A stretch of DNA of 64,000 nucleotides from Persicaria tinctoria (taxonomy: Eukaryota; Streptophyta; Magnoliopsida; Caryophyllales; Polygonaceae): the NCBI GenBank assembly GCA_037127255.1, contig JBANSL010000009.1, positions 24,454,475 to 24,518,474 on the forward strand, in the 5' to 3' direction. Below the pieces are notes generated by a model, which was not told the DNA's origin, searched no databases, and saw only the letters and a list, made by a program, of their open reading frames with translations. This document shows positions 23,313 through 34,742 of the stretch, piece after piece. Made by a program: the position numbers and the translations under genes. Numbering within the stretch: position 1 is the stretch's first letter; the number at the start of each line of letters is the position of its first letter.

Positions 23313-23978
23313 ATGCTTCAAAGCCTCAATGTCATAATACCATTCACAGAAGCTCTTAATGAGATGTCGTCCTATGTCAAGTTCCTTAAGGAGATTCTGA
23401 GCAAAAATCGATCAATGGATGAGATCGCAGAGGAGTGCAGCCAGATGGACGTACTAGAGAAAAGGCCAGATCCAGGTAAGTTTGCTATAACCATTGGATT
23501 TGGTCAATATCGATTTAATGCTTTATGTGACTTGGGAGCCAGTGTGAGTATAATGTCTTTATCAATCTGGTCCAAGATTAAAATAGGTGCCCTAGAGCAT
23601 GTGGATGCTAAGCTTTATATGGAGAACAACAATGTGGTCATCCCAACAGGCATGGTGGACAATGTGCCAGTACAAGTAGGTAAGTTCTTCGTCCTTGCTG
23701 ATTTCTTAGTTATTGATATGGCGGAGGACCCTGCTTTTCCAATTATTCTAGGAAGGCCTTTCTTGGAGACGGTGGATGACAACATAAGCGTAAGGAAGGG
23801 AGTGCTCACTTTTAACATCAGCGATGAGGTGATTGAGTATTCCTTTAATAAAACTGAAAGGCATACAGGTCCCATGGAAGAGGTCAAGTCCATATCAGCC
23901 GGGTACATCACTTGCGGGGAGCCTAATGTAACAAACATGACCCCCGAAGAGCTAGAAAAGAGGGACATGGAGGCCTAG
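23313..23978 (+). CDS. Athila-type aspartic protease region, family A
   Basis: An open frame of 221 codons with the retroelement protease core: ALCDLGASVSIMS holds the catalytic Asp (D-L-G-A form, usual for Athila), and IILGRPFL is the downstream flap-side motif. The N-terminal part (PFTEALNEMSSYVKFLKEIL) is the linker seen before protease in Athila polyproteins. It ends at MTPEELEKRDMEA with a stop. No reverse transcriptase follows: the next recognisable pol part is the integrase tail at 24426. The protease cleaves the Gag-Pol polyprotein in intact relatives. It is really part of a decayed gag-pol. Confidence 0.85.
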   Translation: MLQSLNVIIPFTEALNEMSSYVKFLKEILSKNRSMDEIAEECSQMDVLEKRPDPGKFAITIGFGQYRFNALCDLGASVSIMSLSIWSKIKIGALEHVDAKLYMENNNVVIPTGMVDNVPVQVGKFFVLADFLVIDMAEDPAFPIILGRPFLETVDDNISVRKGVLTFNISDEVIEYSFNKTERHTGPMEEVKSISAGYITCGEPNVTNMTPEELEKRDMEA

Positions 23979-24009
23979 GTGGAAGAGATCATGGCCATCC
24001 TGAACGAAG

Positions 24010-24400
24010 AAGCATAGAATCCACTCGACATAGATCAAGGTACGTCGATATGGACTAACTATTATTCGGATGCTTTGCCAGGTTTTAAGTATGGGGTCAA
24101 TATCGACCAGGAGAAATCGACCGGCCCACAAAAGCACTCGATATTGACCACCACAAGTCGATATCGACCCCCCATATCGATTTACCTCCACCAGAAATCG
24201 ACCTAACCCATGTCGAGCAGCATGACTCGATATCGACCAACCCAGGTCGATATCGACCTACCCACACCGACTCGATTCCACCTGTTGAGCCAACACAACC
24301 CAATTTAGGGCAGCAGAACTCGATATCGAGTGACCCTACTCGATATCGACCAGAACCCGAGGTCCCGAATTCCGATTCTGCGAAGGTAGGCTAAGGTATG
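24010..24400 (+). repeat. TCGATATCGACC word array downstream of protease
   Basis: About eight copies or near copies of ACTCGATATCGACC or GTCGATATCGACC occur in 390 bases, separated by 8-30 bases of C/A-rich spacer, with a TTAAGTATGGGGTC motif near 24088. The spacing is irregular, so this is not an ordinary tandem repeat. It sits where RT and most of integrase have been lost. Confidence 0.85.
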
Positions 24401-24425
24401 GATCTTTCTTCTCCTATTTCCATTA

Positions 24426-24689
24426 ATGATTTATCTATACATGGGAGAGGTTTGCCTTGGTATGTGCGATTATGTAGGATTTCCAATGATGAGCCCAAAG
24501 AATATGAAGTTGGAGACAAGGTCTATGTTTCCAAGTCAAAAGATCATTGGTTCCCCAACAAGTTCAAAAAAAAAGAAGATGGGCCCTTTCTCGGTGAACA
24601 AGATCCATTCCGGAGGAATACAACTTATGGACAAGAATGGAGTCATGTTTGAAGCTCAAGCCACACGGGCCCTGCAAATGCCACCTTGA
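24426..24689 (+). pseudogene. Integrase C-terminal remnant, family A
   Basis: In two adjacent frames: YEVGDKVYVSKSKDHWFP, then GPFSVNKIHSGGIQLMDKNG. These match the GDKVLL and GPF-V modules at the end of Athila integrase. Everything between protease and this tail is missing, which makes the element non-autonomous. Confidence 0.6.
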
Positions 24690-27294
24690 GCTTAATGGAG
24701 AAAGTCGGCCTAGCGACTATAAAGTCTAAAGCTTGTAAATAGACATTTATTTTTGGGATTTTTGGACATTGTTGCTTTTGTTTTTGGTTTTGGACATTAT
24801 ATTTTCTATTGTGGGTATGTCTCTTCTAATTTTTTCAGGGACCAGGAAGAAAACAAGGAGTCGAAGTTGAGTACAGTAGGTCGATATCGACCATGCATAC
24901 TCGATATCGATCAGAGCCTACAGCAAAGCACTCGACTTCTGACAATTAGCACGCCTGTCTAGTGAGTTTCTTTCTTTACCCTTATTTTTATACAGTGAGG
25001 ACATTGTAATGTTTAAGTATGGGGTGGGGGAAGGGCTTACTTTGTGCATATTTGAATTTATTTGACATTATTTGTGCATTATTTCTTGAATTGCTTATAC
25101 ATGGAATTCATTATTGATTTATGTGCTTACATGCATGTTTTCCAAAGTTTATAAAAATGACCCCCATTGAAATTTTTTGATTAATGTCATGGAAGTTTAA
25201 TATTGAACTCGACGATGCAAAATTGGATTCATTAGAGATATAGCATGAAATTGCTTAGTAAAGGGAAGTCACAATGAAATGCATTATTTTATTGAAAACC
25301 ATGAAAGGAGGTAAAATTTGATGTTTCTTTTGACATATTGCATGATAAAAGGATGGAGGACATTATATTTCCATATAATGCTCATATGTTTATATCCCTA
25401 GCCTTACATATGCCTGAAAAGGTAAATATATAGATGGGGTGATAACACCAGATATACAAAAGATGAGACCAAACGCAGAGTCTCATGAAAAAGGGAACCG
25501 TATACCTAAAATGGCCCCTATACCCTCCTAAACATCAACTATAACAAACTACCCAAAATTACGACCACTACCTACTAACTCGGTCAATCACACAAGTCAC
25601 CTACTCACAAGTAATCATCTACCTAAATAATATTTCTTCCAAGTATGATCCGTGAGTGACTTGCACTTCCACTTCACGGATATACGAGCTTTACAACTGT
25701 CGATAATGATCTTAGCATAAACAAATGGATCAAAGGATTCATTACCGAACACACATCTGTTCCTTCCTATCCAGGTAAAGTACACAGACGCTTCAAAAGC
25801 CAGCAACTTAGCTTGAAAAGGCAACAACTTCTGGCGAGAGGGTGGTTCACTAGCGAGCCACTGTAACCAAGCATCAATGGACGGAAAGTTGCACCCAACG
25901 CCAACCCAACTCATCACAAGAAACTATACATGTCTAATGGCTGGACAACTGAACCACATGTGTGTTTCTGTTTCCTCTTCCTTCTTGCACAAAATGCATA
26001 AAGAAGCATCAACCCCCTTCCAATGCTTTACATGATTGCCCTTCTGTAACCGATTTCTAGCTGCAAGCCAAACAATAAAAGCCCACTTCATGCACTGTAA
26101 TTTCTTCCACGGGAACTCCCCCCAACACGTAGCTTCACCCTTATCCCTTAGCAGCTCATAAGTTTTCGAGTAGGAGAGGCCCCCACTCAATTTCAAGATC
26201 GGCTGGAGAGACAACGGCTGGTCGGTGGTAGCTGGTAATGCGCATCTGACTTCATTTCTTGTCTCCAGAATGCTCTTCCATATTCATGAGTCATCAACTT
26301 TAGGATTGACCTCCCACACATCCTTGCCCCTAAGGTGATTATGGACACACCATCTAAACCAAATGCTTGGAGTAGCGAGAGCCAGATCTCCAAGCAGCTT
26401 GGCCTGGACACTTCTATTCCAAGCCAAAATCGAGATAATGTCCAGGCCACCCTCAACTAGAGGCTTGGTGACGCAGAGCCTTACCTATGCTTATGCATCA
26501 CAAAAGTCATATTATGCCTAATTTCATATTATGCTCCACATGATATAAATATTGCCCATTCTTTACCTTATTTCCTATCCGGGGATTACGTTAAGAATGA
26601 TGTTACATTATGGAGAGTATTATATGGTGTTTGTGTTGTTGTTATTATCATATTTGGAGTTTGGCAGGAAATTGAAAAATATATGGAAAATTTAATGAGT
26701 GAAAGAAAATCCGGTCATCTCAGTAGATAAAGGTAGATCGACCTTACTCGTTGAGATAATAGTTTGGCGATATGGGACACAATGTGAGGAGTCTGAAGCA
26801 CTAAGTATCTGGGGCCATTCATGACACCCATATTTGCGACTCGCGAGAAGACAGTGCTGAGGTTAGAGAGGTAAAAGCATAATATTGAAAAAAAGCAATG
26901 AGCGAATAAGCGAAAGGTGGTGATTCTTATGAAGAAGGAATGTGGTATGAAAAGTTTGGAAATATCCATTTTCCCGGATTATTAGCACCACATGGCCAAA
27001 AATATCCCACCTTTAGCCTTTTACCAATCTACTCCTTATTGAGCTTAAATTAAAGTCCTCTTGATTATTAATGCTTTGTCACGAAAGAGTATTTTGCATA
27101 ACCTTCCTTTTGTGAGTAGATGTTGCTTTTTAATTGCACATGCATGGATTTGTGACAGAAGTACCTTTTCAAGGATGTTAATTGACTGCAGGGTTACATG
27201 AAAATGAATCTAAGATGTTGAGAGTTTGAATTCTTCCCCTGTATGACAAATAAAAGTATTGCTTGAGAACAAGCAAGCTTAATTATGGGGTGTT
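24690..27294 (+). mobile_element. Family A 3' internal region, with nested LINE
   Basis: Noncoding 3' part of the element that begins at 18499. It includes TCGATATCGA words (24880-24930), a TTAAGTATGGGGTGGGGG motif (25011-25030), and a segment (25195-26720) collinear with 15560-16030. That segment includes the counterpart of the 95-codon hydrophobic ORF, here broken by a LINE at 25407-26474. It ends AATTATGGGGTGTT before the LTR. Confidence 0.75.
25407..26474 (-). mobile_element. L1-type LINE 3' fragment with zf-RVT domain
   Basis: Minus-strand frames give the C-terminal end of plant L1 ORF2: WGEFPWKKLQCMKWAFIVWL and CILCKKEEETETHMWFSC. The latter is the zinc-binding zf-RVT motif that follows RT. 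Then comes FEASVYFTWIGRNRCVFGN. One stop splits the zf-RVT part from the tail. The fragment is flanked by AGCCTTACATATGC (25393-25406) and AGCCTTACCTATGC (from about 26477). These are 14-bp target duplications with one difference, and the uninterrupted sister copy at about 15785 has this site once. No poly-A tail was seen. Confidence 0.82.
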
Positions 27295-28210
27295 TGTTGT
27301 GAGCCTAATTCTCCATGTTTTATATCTACTTTTATGTCGATTTCTGGATACATTTCCTACATTCAGGCTAGAATAATACATAATCTATGTAGTTTATGTT
27401 TATTTGCCAATTATGGAATTTTCACCAGTTTCTGTTTAATTTTGCAGAAATCGAGGCAATTTACAGCAGTTCAGAGAAAGGAGGAAAAGCTTGAAGTCAA
27501 CTACAGAAAGTCCGAGGTCAAGGAGTAGCGGAACCAGGACAAACCAAGCTGGAAACGAAGAAAATCGACTCAACTTAACCTAGTCGATATCGAGTACCCT
27601 AAGTCGATATCGAGGAGTCAAGTCGATATTCACCAGAAAAGCCAGAATTGACTAAGGAAGAAAAGATCAGGTCGATATCGAGAACAGTAACTCAATATCA
27701 AGTAACCAAAATCGGGCAGATATCCAGGAATCGACTAGAGCTGGAGCAAAGGAAAAGTATAGGTCTATATCGACTTAACCTAGTCGATATCGAGTTGACT
27801 CTAAGTCGATTTTCATCCTTGGAGCCGAGATCGAATCAGGGCGTGAAGTCAAGAAAGTTGCAGGTCGACATCGAGTAAGGCAAGTCGATATTGAGTTGTG
27901 CCCAGTGGACGATTTCGAGCATAATCCGAGTTCTGATCAAAGTTCTATCCAAAGTCCAATGGAGATATCCACAAGATCAAATTCTATCAAGATCTATCAA
28001 GATGAAAGAGATATTTATCTACTTTAGATATAGTTCCCTTTTAGATATTATTTCCTTTATCATAATGTTTTATCTTATATTATTAGATATATTTAGATAT
28101 CGATGTTCCATCCTAGAATAGCTACATGGAGCACTATAAATAAGGCCTTAGGGGCTGATTTTTAGTGATTCAATTCCAATTCAATCTTAGTTCCATTCAT
28201 ATCGAGTAAG

Positions 28211-28252
<42 letters not shown>

Positions 28253-29078
28253 TGGCGAGAGGAGAGAAGGTGTTGAGAGACGGTTTGTCTTTGATCGGTT
28301 GTAAGCTTTCTTTATTTTATTTAATGCAATTTAGTTTCCTTTTATTTTTTATGTCTTTATTGGTGATGAAGAGCGAGTGGTCACCCAACTTCTAGGGTCG
28401 AGGTGAGCCCGACAGTAGCAATGTGAGGTGATGCAGTAAAGGTACAATCTTTGGATGCAAATTCATCTTCTATCCCTACAAGCATGATTCTTTTGTGAAA
28501 GTTGAACATGATCCTTGTTTGTATTATTGAAGCGAAAGTGATCGTAATACAACTTGGATTAATTATGTGAAAAAGGGTTAGTAACAATTAGGTTTTATGC
28601 AAAAGTCAGCTTCCTATTTGTTAATAACGAAAGTTATTTGATGAAAAGCGTGATCTTTTATGCCTTTATGTGTTACTTTACATGATTATCATTTTGGTGT
28701 TGAAACCTTGATCTTGGAAGTCTTTTATTTTACTGATTTATTTCATAAATTTCGGATTTTACAGTTTCTGTTCAAGTCGATTTCGAGTTCTGTCAGTCGA
28801 TTTTGTTACTCAATATCGAGTTAGCCAGGTCGATATCGACCAAAGTTCCTGCTTTTCGTTTTGTTTATGCTTTTATCTATTATTTCTGTTTGTCTGGTTG
28901 ATTTTCTGTTGAGTTTCTGGAACTAAAAAGGCGGGCGCTGACACACTTTCTCGTGGATCGATCCTGACTGCCTTCTACTACAACGAGAGGAAGTCTTGTA
29001 TTCATTTGCTGAGACAGGGAGTCAGTTTGCTTTATATTCTATTTATATTCCATACTTGACCATCCTCCTGCAACAACA
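27295..29078 (+). mobile_element. Family A LTR (3' LTR of the 18499 element)
   Basis: It begins TGTTGTGAGCCTAATT after the AATTATGGGG tract and ends CCTGCAACAACA. It is collinear with 18499-19938. It is rich in TCGATATCGA words (27585-27900, 28780-28850), with a TATAAATA box at 28135 and GA run at 28214-28250. The next 5 bases are GAAAC; the partner TSD cannot be found because the 5' LTR is truncated. Confidence 0.9.
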
Positions 29079-29095
29079 GAAACCAACACCATGAT

Positions 29096-30781
29096 ACCGA
29101 GGAAACAAACGTTCTCAACCTCAACGCTCCCCCCAACGAGGAAGCCCTGAACAGCGGCAACGAGGGTGCCCCTCAACAACCGACATGGGACACTGCGCAA
29201 CCACCTTCTTTCGCTCCCTACGGAATGTGGGGCGGCTACCCCCCCCCCCCCCCCCCGTACCAGTTCTTCGCGGGGAACTACCCGCAAAGCATGTACTTCA
29301 ACCAACAAGCGAACAGGGTGCCACTCCAACACGACCCCCGTACCTACTATCAATGACAAGGACCAGTGCCCATAATGGTCAACCATTTCCCCAACCCCGC
29401 TGGTTGCCCTCTGAACCCCGATCTAGAACTCGACAAAAACATCAACAAGGTCGATCGTTTTGTTAGGGCCAGAGACATATCTTCGCGTTCGAATTCCCCT
29501 GACGCACCCGGACAAACTCGAAAAGGTGAACCAACCTTTCCATCGGCTTTTTGCAGACAAATACGCGAGGCACCCGTCCCTAAGAGGTGGAGGGACATCT
29601 CCATCGCCAAGTTCAAAGGAGATATTGATCCCAACGATCACCTCAACCAATTCACCACGACAATGGGAATGAACGAGGAGAATGATGCTATCTATTGCCG
29701 CTCATTTCCATCCACGCTGAGTGGGGTAGCTTTAACATGGTTCATAAATTTGGCCCGATCATCCATCAATAACTTCGCGCAGCTGTCAGGTACATTCGTC
29801 GCTCATTTCGGCAGCGCTCGCACAAGGAAAAGAATCATGTTGGACCTCAACTCCATCAAGCAAGGGGCGACCGAGTCCTTGGGAAACTTCTTCAGCAGAT
29901 TCACTAATATGGTGGTGAAAATCCCGAGATTCAACCAAGAATCCACAAGCACAATACTAATGGGCAATTTGGCCAAAGCGGATTTCAAATTTTGCCTATT
30001 TCGAAGAGAGCCGGCAAACTACGACGTTCTGAGAGAACTCGTAACCAAGCAGATCCACGCCATGGAAGCTGCAAGCTCTAGCTCGCGACCTGTCGAGTAT
30101 AAGCCATTGTTCCATCAACCATCTTATCACCGGCCCCCCATCAAACGCCAAGGGAGAGAAAATTTCGAGGATCAGCAACATCGCAATCCTCCCTGGAAAT
30201 ATCCGGTCATCCCACCGCGCCCTCGTATCCAAGAAGTAAAATACAACCAAAGATCGGGACCAAATCCACTTGGCGCCCCAACCAACGTAATGATGGCTCA
30301 TCCTGACCATATCTCACCCTCGGTCTATGGGATTCCACAAGCTCTTCCTCAAAAAGAGGCGCCCCTTAAAATTTGCGCCCCACTAGCAAACCCTGGTAAT
30401 CCAGTCGCGATGCCACAACAACACCGTCATCCTGAGGTCCCTCCCCGACAATATAAGCCGCCTAATGCACCACCAAGACCCTACAATCCCCAATATGCAA
30501 CTAGGGGAGAGGTAGGAGAACTTACCCCCAGAATAGGGGAGGAAGGAATGGAAACAGGGGAGGGGGGTATCGACCTCCGCCCAGGGATACAAGAAACACC
30601 CCCGCGGCAAGGTCCTCATCCAACTGACTTGAGCACTCCAACCGAGATCACCGGAAGCCTACTTCTCCGGATGGGTGCATCAATACCATTGCAGGAGGAC
30701 CCGCGACATCTGGCACCAATAATCAAGAAAGGAAAAACTATGAAAGAGCAGCCAAACGCCCCCCATCCGAGGCCAGCGTGA
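29096..30781 (+). pseudogene. Tat-lineage Ty3/Gypsy gag
   Basis: The frame is open from about 29096, with a stop at 29354, then open to 30781. Core Gag text includes PKRWRDISIAKFKGDIDP, FPSTLSGVALTWFINL and DLNSIKQGATESLGNFFSRF, matching Tat/Retand-type Gag. The C-terminal third is very Pro/Arg/Gln-rich (PPRQYKPPNAPPRPYNPQ), and no zinc knuckle was seen. A C tract at 29240-29257 encodes a short proline run. The 5' LTR and PBS are missing: the family A LTR ends 18 bases before the first recognisable gag codon. Confidence 0.85.
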
Positions 30782-31350
30782 AACAAGCATCTACTAAGCA
30801 CGTTATACTGAGTTTCTCTGTTTCCGATACCCGAGATGCTCGCGATCTTATGATGCCTCACTCAGATCCTATGGTCATCCATGTACAGATAGGAACCAAG
30901 AATGTCAAGCGGATCATGATAGATACGGGTTCATCTGTAGACGTCCTTTACTGGGACGCTTTTTGAGCAAATCGGGATCGCTGAAAGCACTCTACGTCGC
31001 TACTCAGGAAAGCTAGTCTCCTTTTCCGGAGACGAGGTTGAGGTAGCTGGAACGATTGAGTTGGCCCTAACGCTAGTCGCTAGGGACCACGCCAAACAGA
31101 AGAACCCACATGATTGAGTTCACGGTGGTCCGACTACCGTCCATCTACAATGCTATCATGGGCCGTGTAAGTCTATTCAAATTCTAAATAGCATGCTCTA
31201 TATATCATTTTAGCGTCAAGTTTCCATGCACTGACGGAAAGGTGGGCGAAGCGCGAGGAGATCAGGCCGAAAGTAGAGTTTGTTACTTATCCTCACTAAG
31301 GAAGGGCCATAATCGAATATTCACGATTAAAGGGGGCGTTCGAGGATATT
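30782..31350 (+). pseudogene. Tat-lineage aspartic protease, frameshifted
   Basis: It continues from gag with VIHVQIGTKNVKRIMIDTGS, then SVDVLY. This is the IDTGSSVDVLY active-site signature of the Tat lineage, with the catalytic Asp present. A frame change occurs at a T run near 30960 (the sequence then reads EQIGIAESTLRRY), and another near 31110. The last part (GVRGYL) precedes the RT region. Non-functional. Confidence 0.8.
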
Positions 31351-31353
31351 TAA

Positions 31354-32433
31354 ATGAAGAAACCCAATGAGAGTGAGCAAGAGGCCACATCTAAACAACA
31401 ACAAGCGGTTTTGGAAGTTCGACCCGAGAAGATAGCTGACAAAATCGTGGAAGAAAAAGTCGCTTTCTTTCCCTTCCCAAACAAGACTGAAGCCCTATAC
31501 CACGCTCACAGTTTGATTGGCCCCGCCTTAGAGTGCCTCAAGAATTTATTGCAAGGATCACGGGACATCTTTGCATGGTCGCCACAAGATTTAAAGGGGC
31601 TTCCCCGAGAAATCGCGGAACATTCCCTGAGACTTAATCTCGAGGCGAAACCCGTGTGCCAAAGAAAGAGAAAGATGGATGTCGAGAAGTCAGAAGTAGC
31701 AAATTAGGTGGTGTACAAGCTTCTGCAAGCCGGATTTATTCGCAAGATTAATGATTCAACCTGGCTATCAAATGTGGTGTTAGTTAGAAAAAGCAGTGGC
31801 AAGTGGAGAAGGTGCGTAGACTTCAAAGATATGAACAAAGCATGCCCAAAAGATAGTTATCCTTTACCATCCATCGACGAGCTGGTGGACACCACGGCAG
31901 GACATGCCACCCTAAGCTTTCTAGATGCTTATTCCGGCTACCATCAGATTAAAATGAGTCCTCGCGACGAAAAAAGCACCGCCTTCATCACCAATCAGGG
32001 AACCTTTTGTTATAACGTAATGTCATTTGGGCTCAAGAACGTGGCAGCCACTTTTCAACGAATGATAGAAAAAGTGTTTGTATCCCAGATTGGAATAAAT
32101 GTTGCGGTTTACGTCGATGATATCGTGATCAAGAGCCCTACAAAGGTGGACCATTGCAAAGACTTCCAGGAAACCATCGATACTCTAAGGGGAAATCGCT
32201 TTTGCCTGAATCCGGAAAAGTGCGTCTTTGGAGTAGATTCCAGGAAATTCCTAGGTTTCATGATAAGCCACTGTGGAATAGACGTGAATCCCTCAAAAGT
32301 ACAAACCATCATCGACATGGCCTCTCCAAAGACGCTGAACGACATCCAAAAGTTGAATGGGACGATCAACTACTTGAGCAGATTCTGTTCGCTATTAGCC
32401 GACCATTCACTGCCTTTCTTTGAGCAGCTATAG
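31354..32433 (+). pseudogene. Tat-lineage reverse transcriptase
   Basis: Two abutting stretches (31354-31707, 31708-32433) are in one frame, split by a single TAG. The RT core is well preserved: RRCVDFKDMNKACPKD, LSFLDAYSGYHQIKM, MSFGLKNVAATFQRM, AVYVDDIVIKS (catalytic YVDD) and FLGFMIS. It copies element RNA into DNA in intact relatives. A further stop at 32431 precedes RNase H. The RT block itself has few lesions compared with the rest of this element. Confidence 0.92.
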
Positions 32434-32463
32434 AAGAAAGGTCTGGTCGAATGGAATACCATT

Positions 32464-33310
32464 TTGGATAAAGCTTTCAAGAGCATGAAGGATTATCTGG
32501 CAATTTGCCCACTCTACACTTTCCACGCGAGCACGAAACTTTACAGCTGTACCTCGCTGTCGGATCAACCACTATTAGCAGGGTGCTCACTAGGGAATTC
32601 AAGTTTCCTATTTACTTCACCAGCCGAGTATTACAACCCACTGAATCTAGGTATACCACGATAGAGAAGATGGCTCTATCCGTGATTTTCGCAGCGCGAA
32701 GATTGAGACCTTATTTCCAAGCTCACATCATTGAAGTACTCTCCGACTTGCCGCTCAATCAGATCCTACACTCACCATCCCTTTCAGGAAGAATGGCCAA
32801 ATGGGAAGTAGAGGTTTCTGAATTCGACATTCACTTCAAACCAAGGAAGTCTCGTTTGGCCCAGACATTGGCCAACTTCGTTGTCAAGGCCGTCTTTATG
32901 GACTCTCAGGATCGCGATGGAGAGGACTGGGTGATTAATGTCGATTGATCGGTATCGACGGGAGAATGTGGGGCAGGAGTCACCATCACTAACCAAAGCA
33001 GAGAGATAACCGACTTATCTTTCCAATTATTATTTGAAGCCAACAATGAAGCAGAGTATGAAGCCTTGATCGGGGGGTTATTGAAAAGGCTTTGGTTAAC
33101 GGGGCCCGACAAGGTCGAATTTTTACAGATTCAAAGGTGGTTGCCCAACAGGTTAAGGGGGAATACGAAGCAAAGACCGAAATGCTGCCTGAGTAATTGG
33201 CCCGTGTAAAAACACTCACTGCCGCCTTCGGAAAATGTTCTATCACGTCCATACCTCGTGAGCAAAATGAGCGCACCGATACATTGGCCAGAATGGGGGC
33301 CACACTGCCC
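32464..33310 (+). pseudogene. Tat-lineage dual RNase H region
   Basis: The first domain (32505-32890) reads YFTSRVLQPTESRYTTIEKM and SGRMAKWEVEVSEFDIHF, the ordinary gypsy RNase H. It is followed by a second RNase H with WVINVD (then a stop where Gly is expected), CGAGVTITNQ, EANNEAEYEALIGGL and, in another frame, ITSIPREQNERTDTLARMGA. This second, archaeal-type RNase H is a hallmark of the Tat lineage. Stops and frameshifts inactivate it. Confidence 0.87.
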
Positions 33311-33574
33311 CTAGGTTTAAGTGATCGTGTGATAATCGAACAGAGGCATGCCCGAGGAATCCATCAGGGGGTATTTAGAATATCTAATCTCGGAGACTGG
33401 CGTATACCCCTCCTGGAATACATAACTGAAGGGGCAATAGCATGCGAAGTACGGGACAACCAAAACACGAGAAGAAGAGCGGCCCGCTTTCGATTTAGAG
33501 ATGGCAGGCTATACAAAAGGGGTTTCAACCTTCTGAATCTCCTACGTGTCTCAAACTAGGAAAGCTTTAACCTC

Positions 33575-34615
33575 GTGCAAGAATTGCACGCGGGCCTCTG
33601 CGGCAACCACCAGGGATGGAGAGTCGTAGTGTCTAAAATCACACGCCTAGGCTATTATTGGCCCTCCCTTAGGACAGACGCGGAAATGGTCATCCATATA
33701 TCCGATCCTTGTCAGCGACACACGTCACTCAATCATCGTCCCCCTCATCCTTTGAAAACCATCTCCGCACCATGTCCATTCGCAATATGGGGAATGGATA
33801 TTTTGGGCCCTTTACCAACGGCACCAGGCCAGCTGCGCTTCATTATTGTTATAGTAGACTACTTTACGAAGTGGGTAGAAGCTGAAGCCATGGCCACCAT
33901 CACAGCAGAAAAAGTGCGTAAATTCCTATGCAAAAATATGGTCTGCCGGTTCGGGGTCCCTCAAGCTATCATCACTCATCACGGTCCCCAATTTGACTAC
34001 AAGGGAATTCGTGACTTCTGCGCTGGCCTCCGTATAGACTTCTGATTCTCATCAGTGGCTTATCCGCAATCCAACGGACAAGCCAAAACCACGAATCGCC
34101 AAATCCTGAATGCCTTAAAAAAGAGGTTGGGGACGACAAAAGGAGAGTGGGTTGAGATCTTACCCCTGGTATTATGGTCATATAGAACCTTGGCTAAGAG
34201 TCCCACTGGAGAAACACCATTCGCGATGGCTTTTGGAGTGGATGTTGTCATACCAGTAGAGCTACTAATTCCATCGGCCAGAATTGTCGATTTCAACAAA
34301 GAGTCCAACGACGAAGCCCTTGAGTTATAACTTCATCTACGCGAAGAAAGAAGGGATACCGCTTGTCTCAAAGCAAATGAGTATCAACGTCGCTTGGCGG
34401 AAGGATACAACAAGCGTGTTTTCGTACGACCCCTACAAAAAAGAGATATGGTCCTTCGCCAAGCAACGACTGAGGGAAAGCTTGAACCCAAATGGAAAGG
34501 CCCGTATGTCATTCACAAAGAAGTAGGAAGGGCTTCCTTTAAGCTCCAAAATTCGGAAGGCGCGATCCTCGCAAAATCATGGAACGCCAAGAATCTCAAG
34601 GCTTACTTTGCGTAA
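33575..34615 (+). pseudogene. Tat-lineage integrase, catalytic residues lost
   Basis: It starts with the zinc-binding LHAGLCGNHQG, but the first Cys of the CxxC pair is gone (SDPCQRH). The first catalytic Asp is present (WGMDILGPLP). The second reads THHGPQF, so the Asp is His. The usual Glu position reads QSNGQAKTTNR, so it is Lys. The C-terminal module (EPKWKGPYVIHKEV, NAKNLKAYFA) is recognisable. Stops at about 34042 and 34328 also break it. The element's own strand-transfer activity is therefore gone. Confidence 0.9.
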
Positions 34616-34742
34616 GGCTAGATATATTAGAAAACTGGTGACTTGGATTTTCTATGTATAGGGGTCACCAGGGTTCTAGATTGGGTATACCACTTCATAT
34701 ATATAAGTGAAAGTTTCAAATCCAAAAAAAAAAAAACATTGT

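Noticed and set aside
29218..29466. Proline-run ORFs at the C tract
   Set aside because: Homopolymer effect within Tat gag; the gag frame is the supported one.
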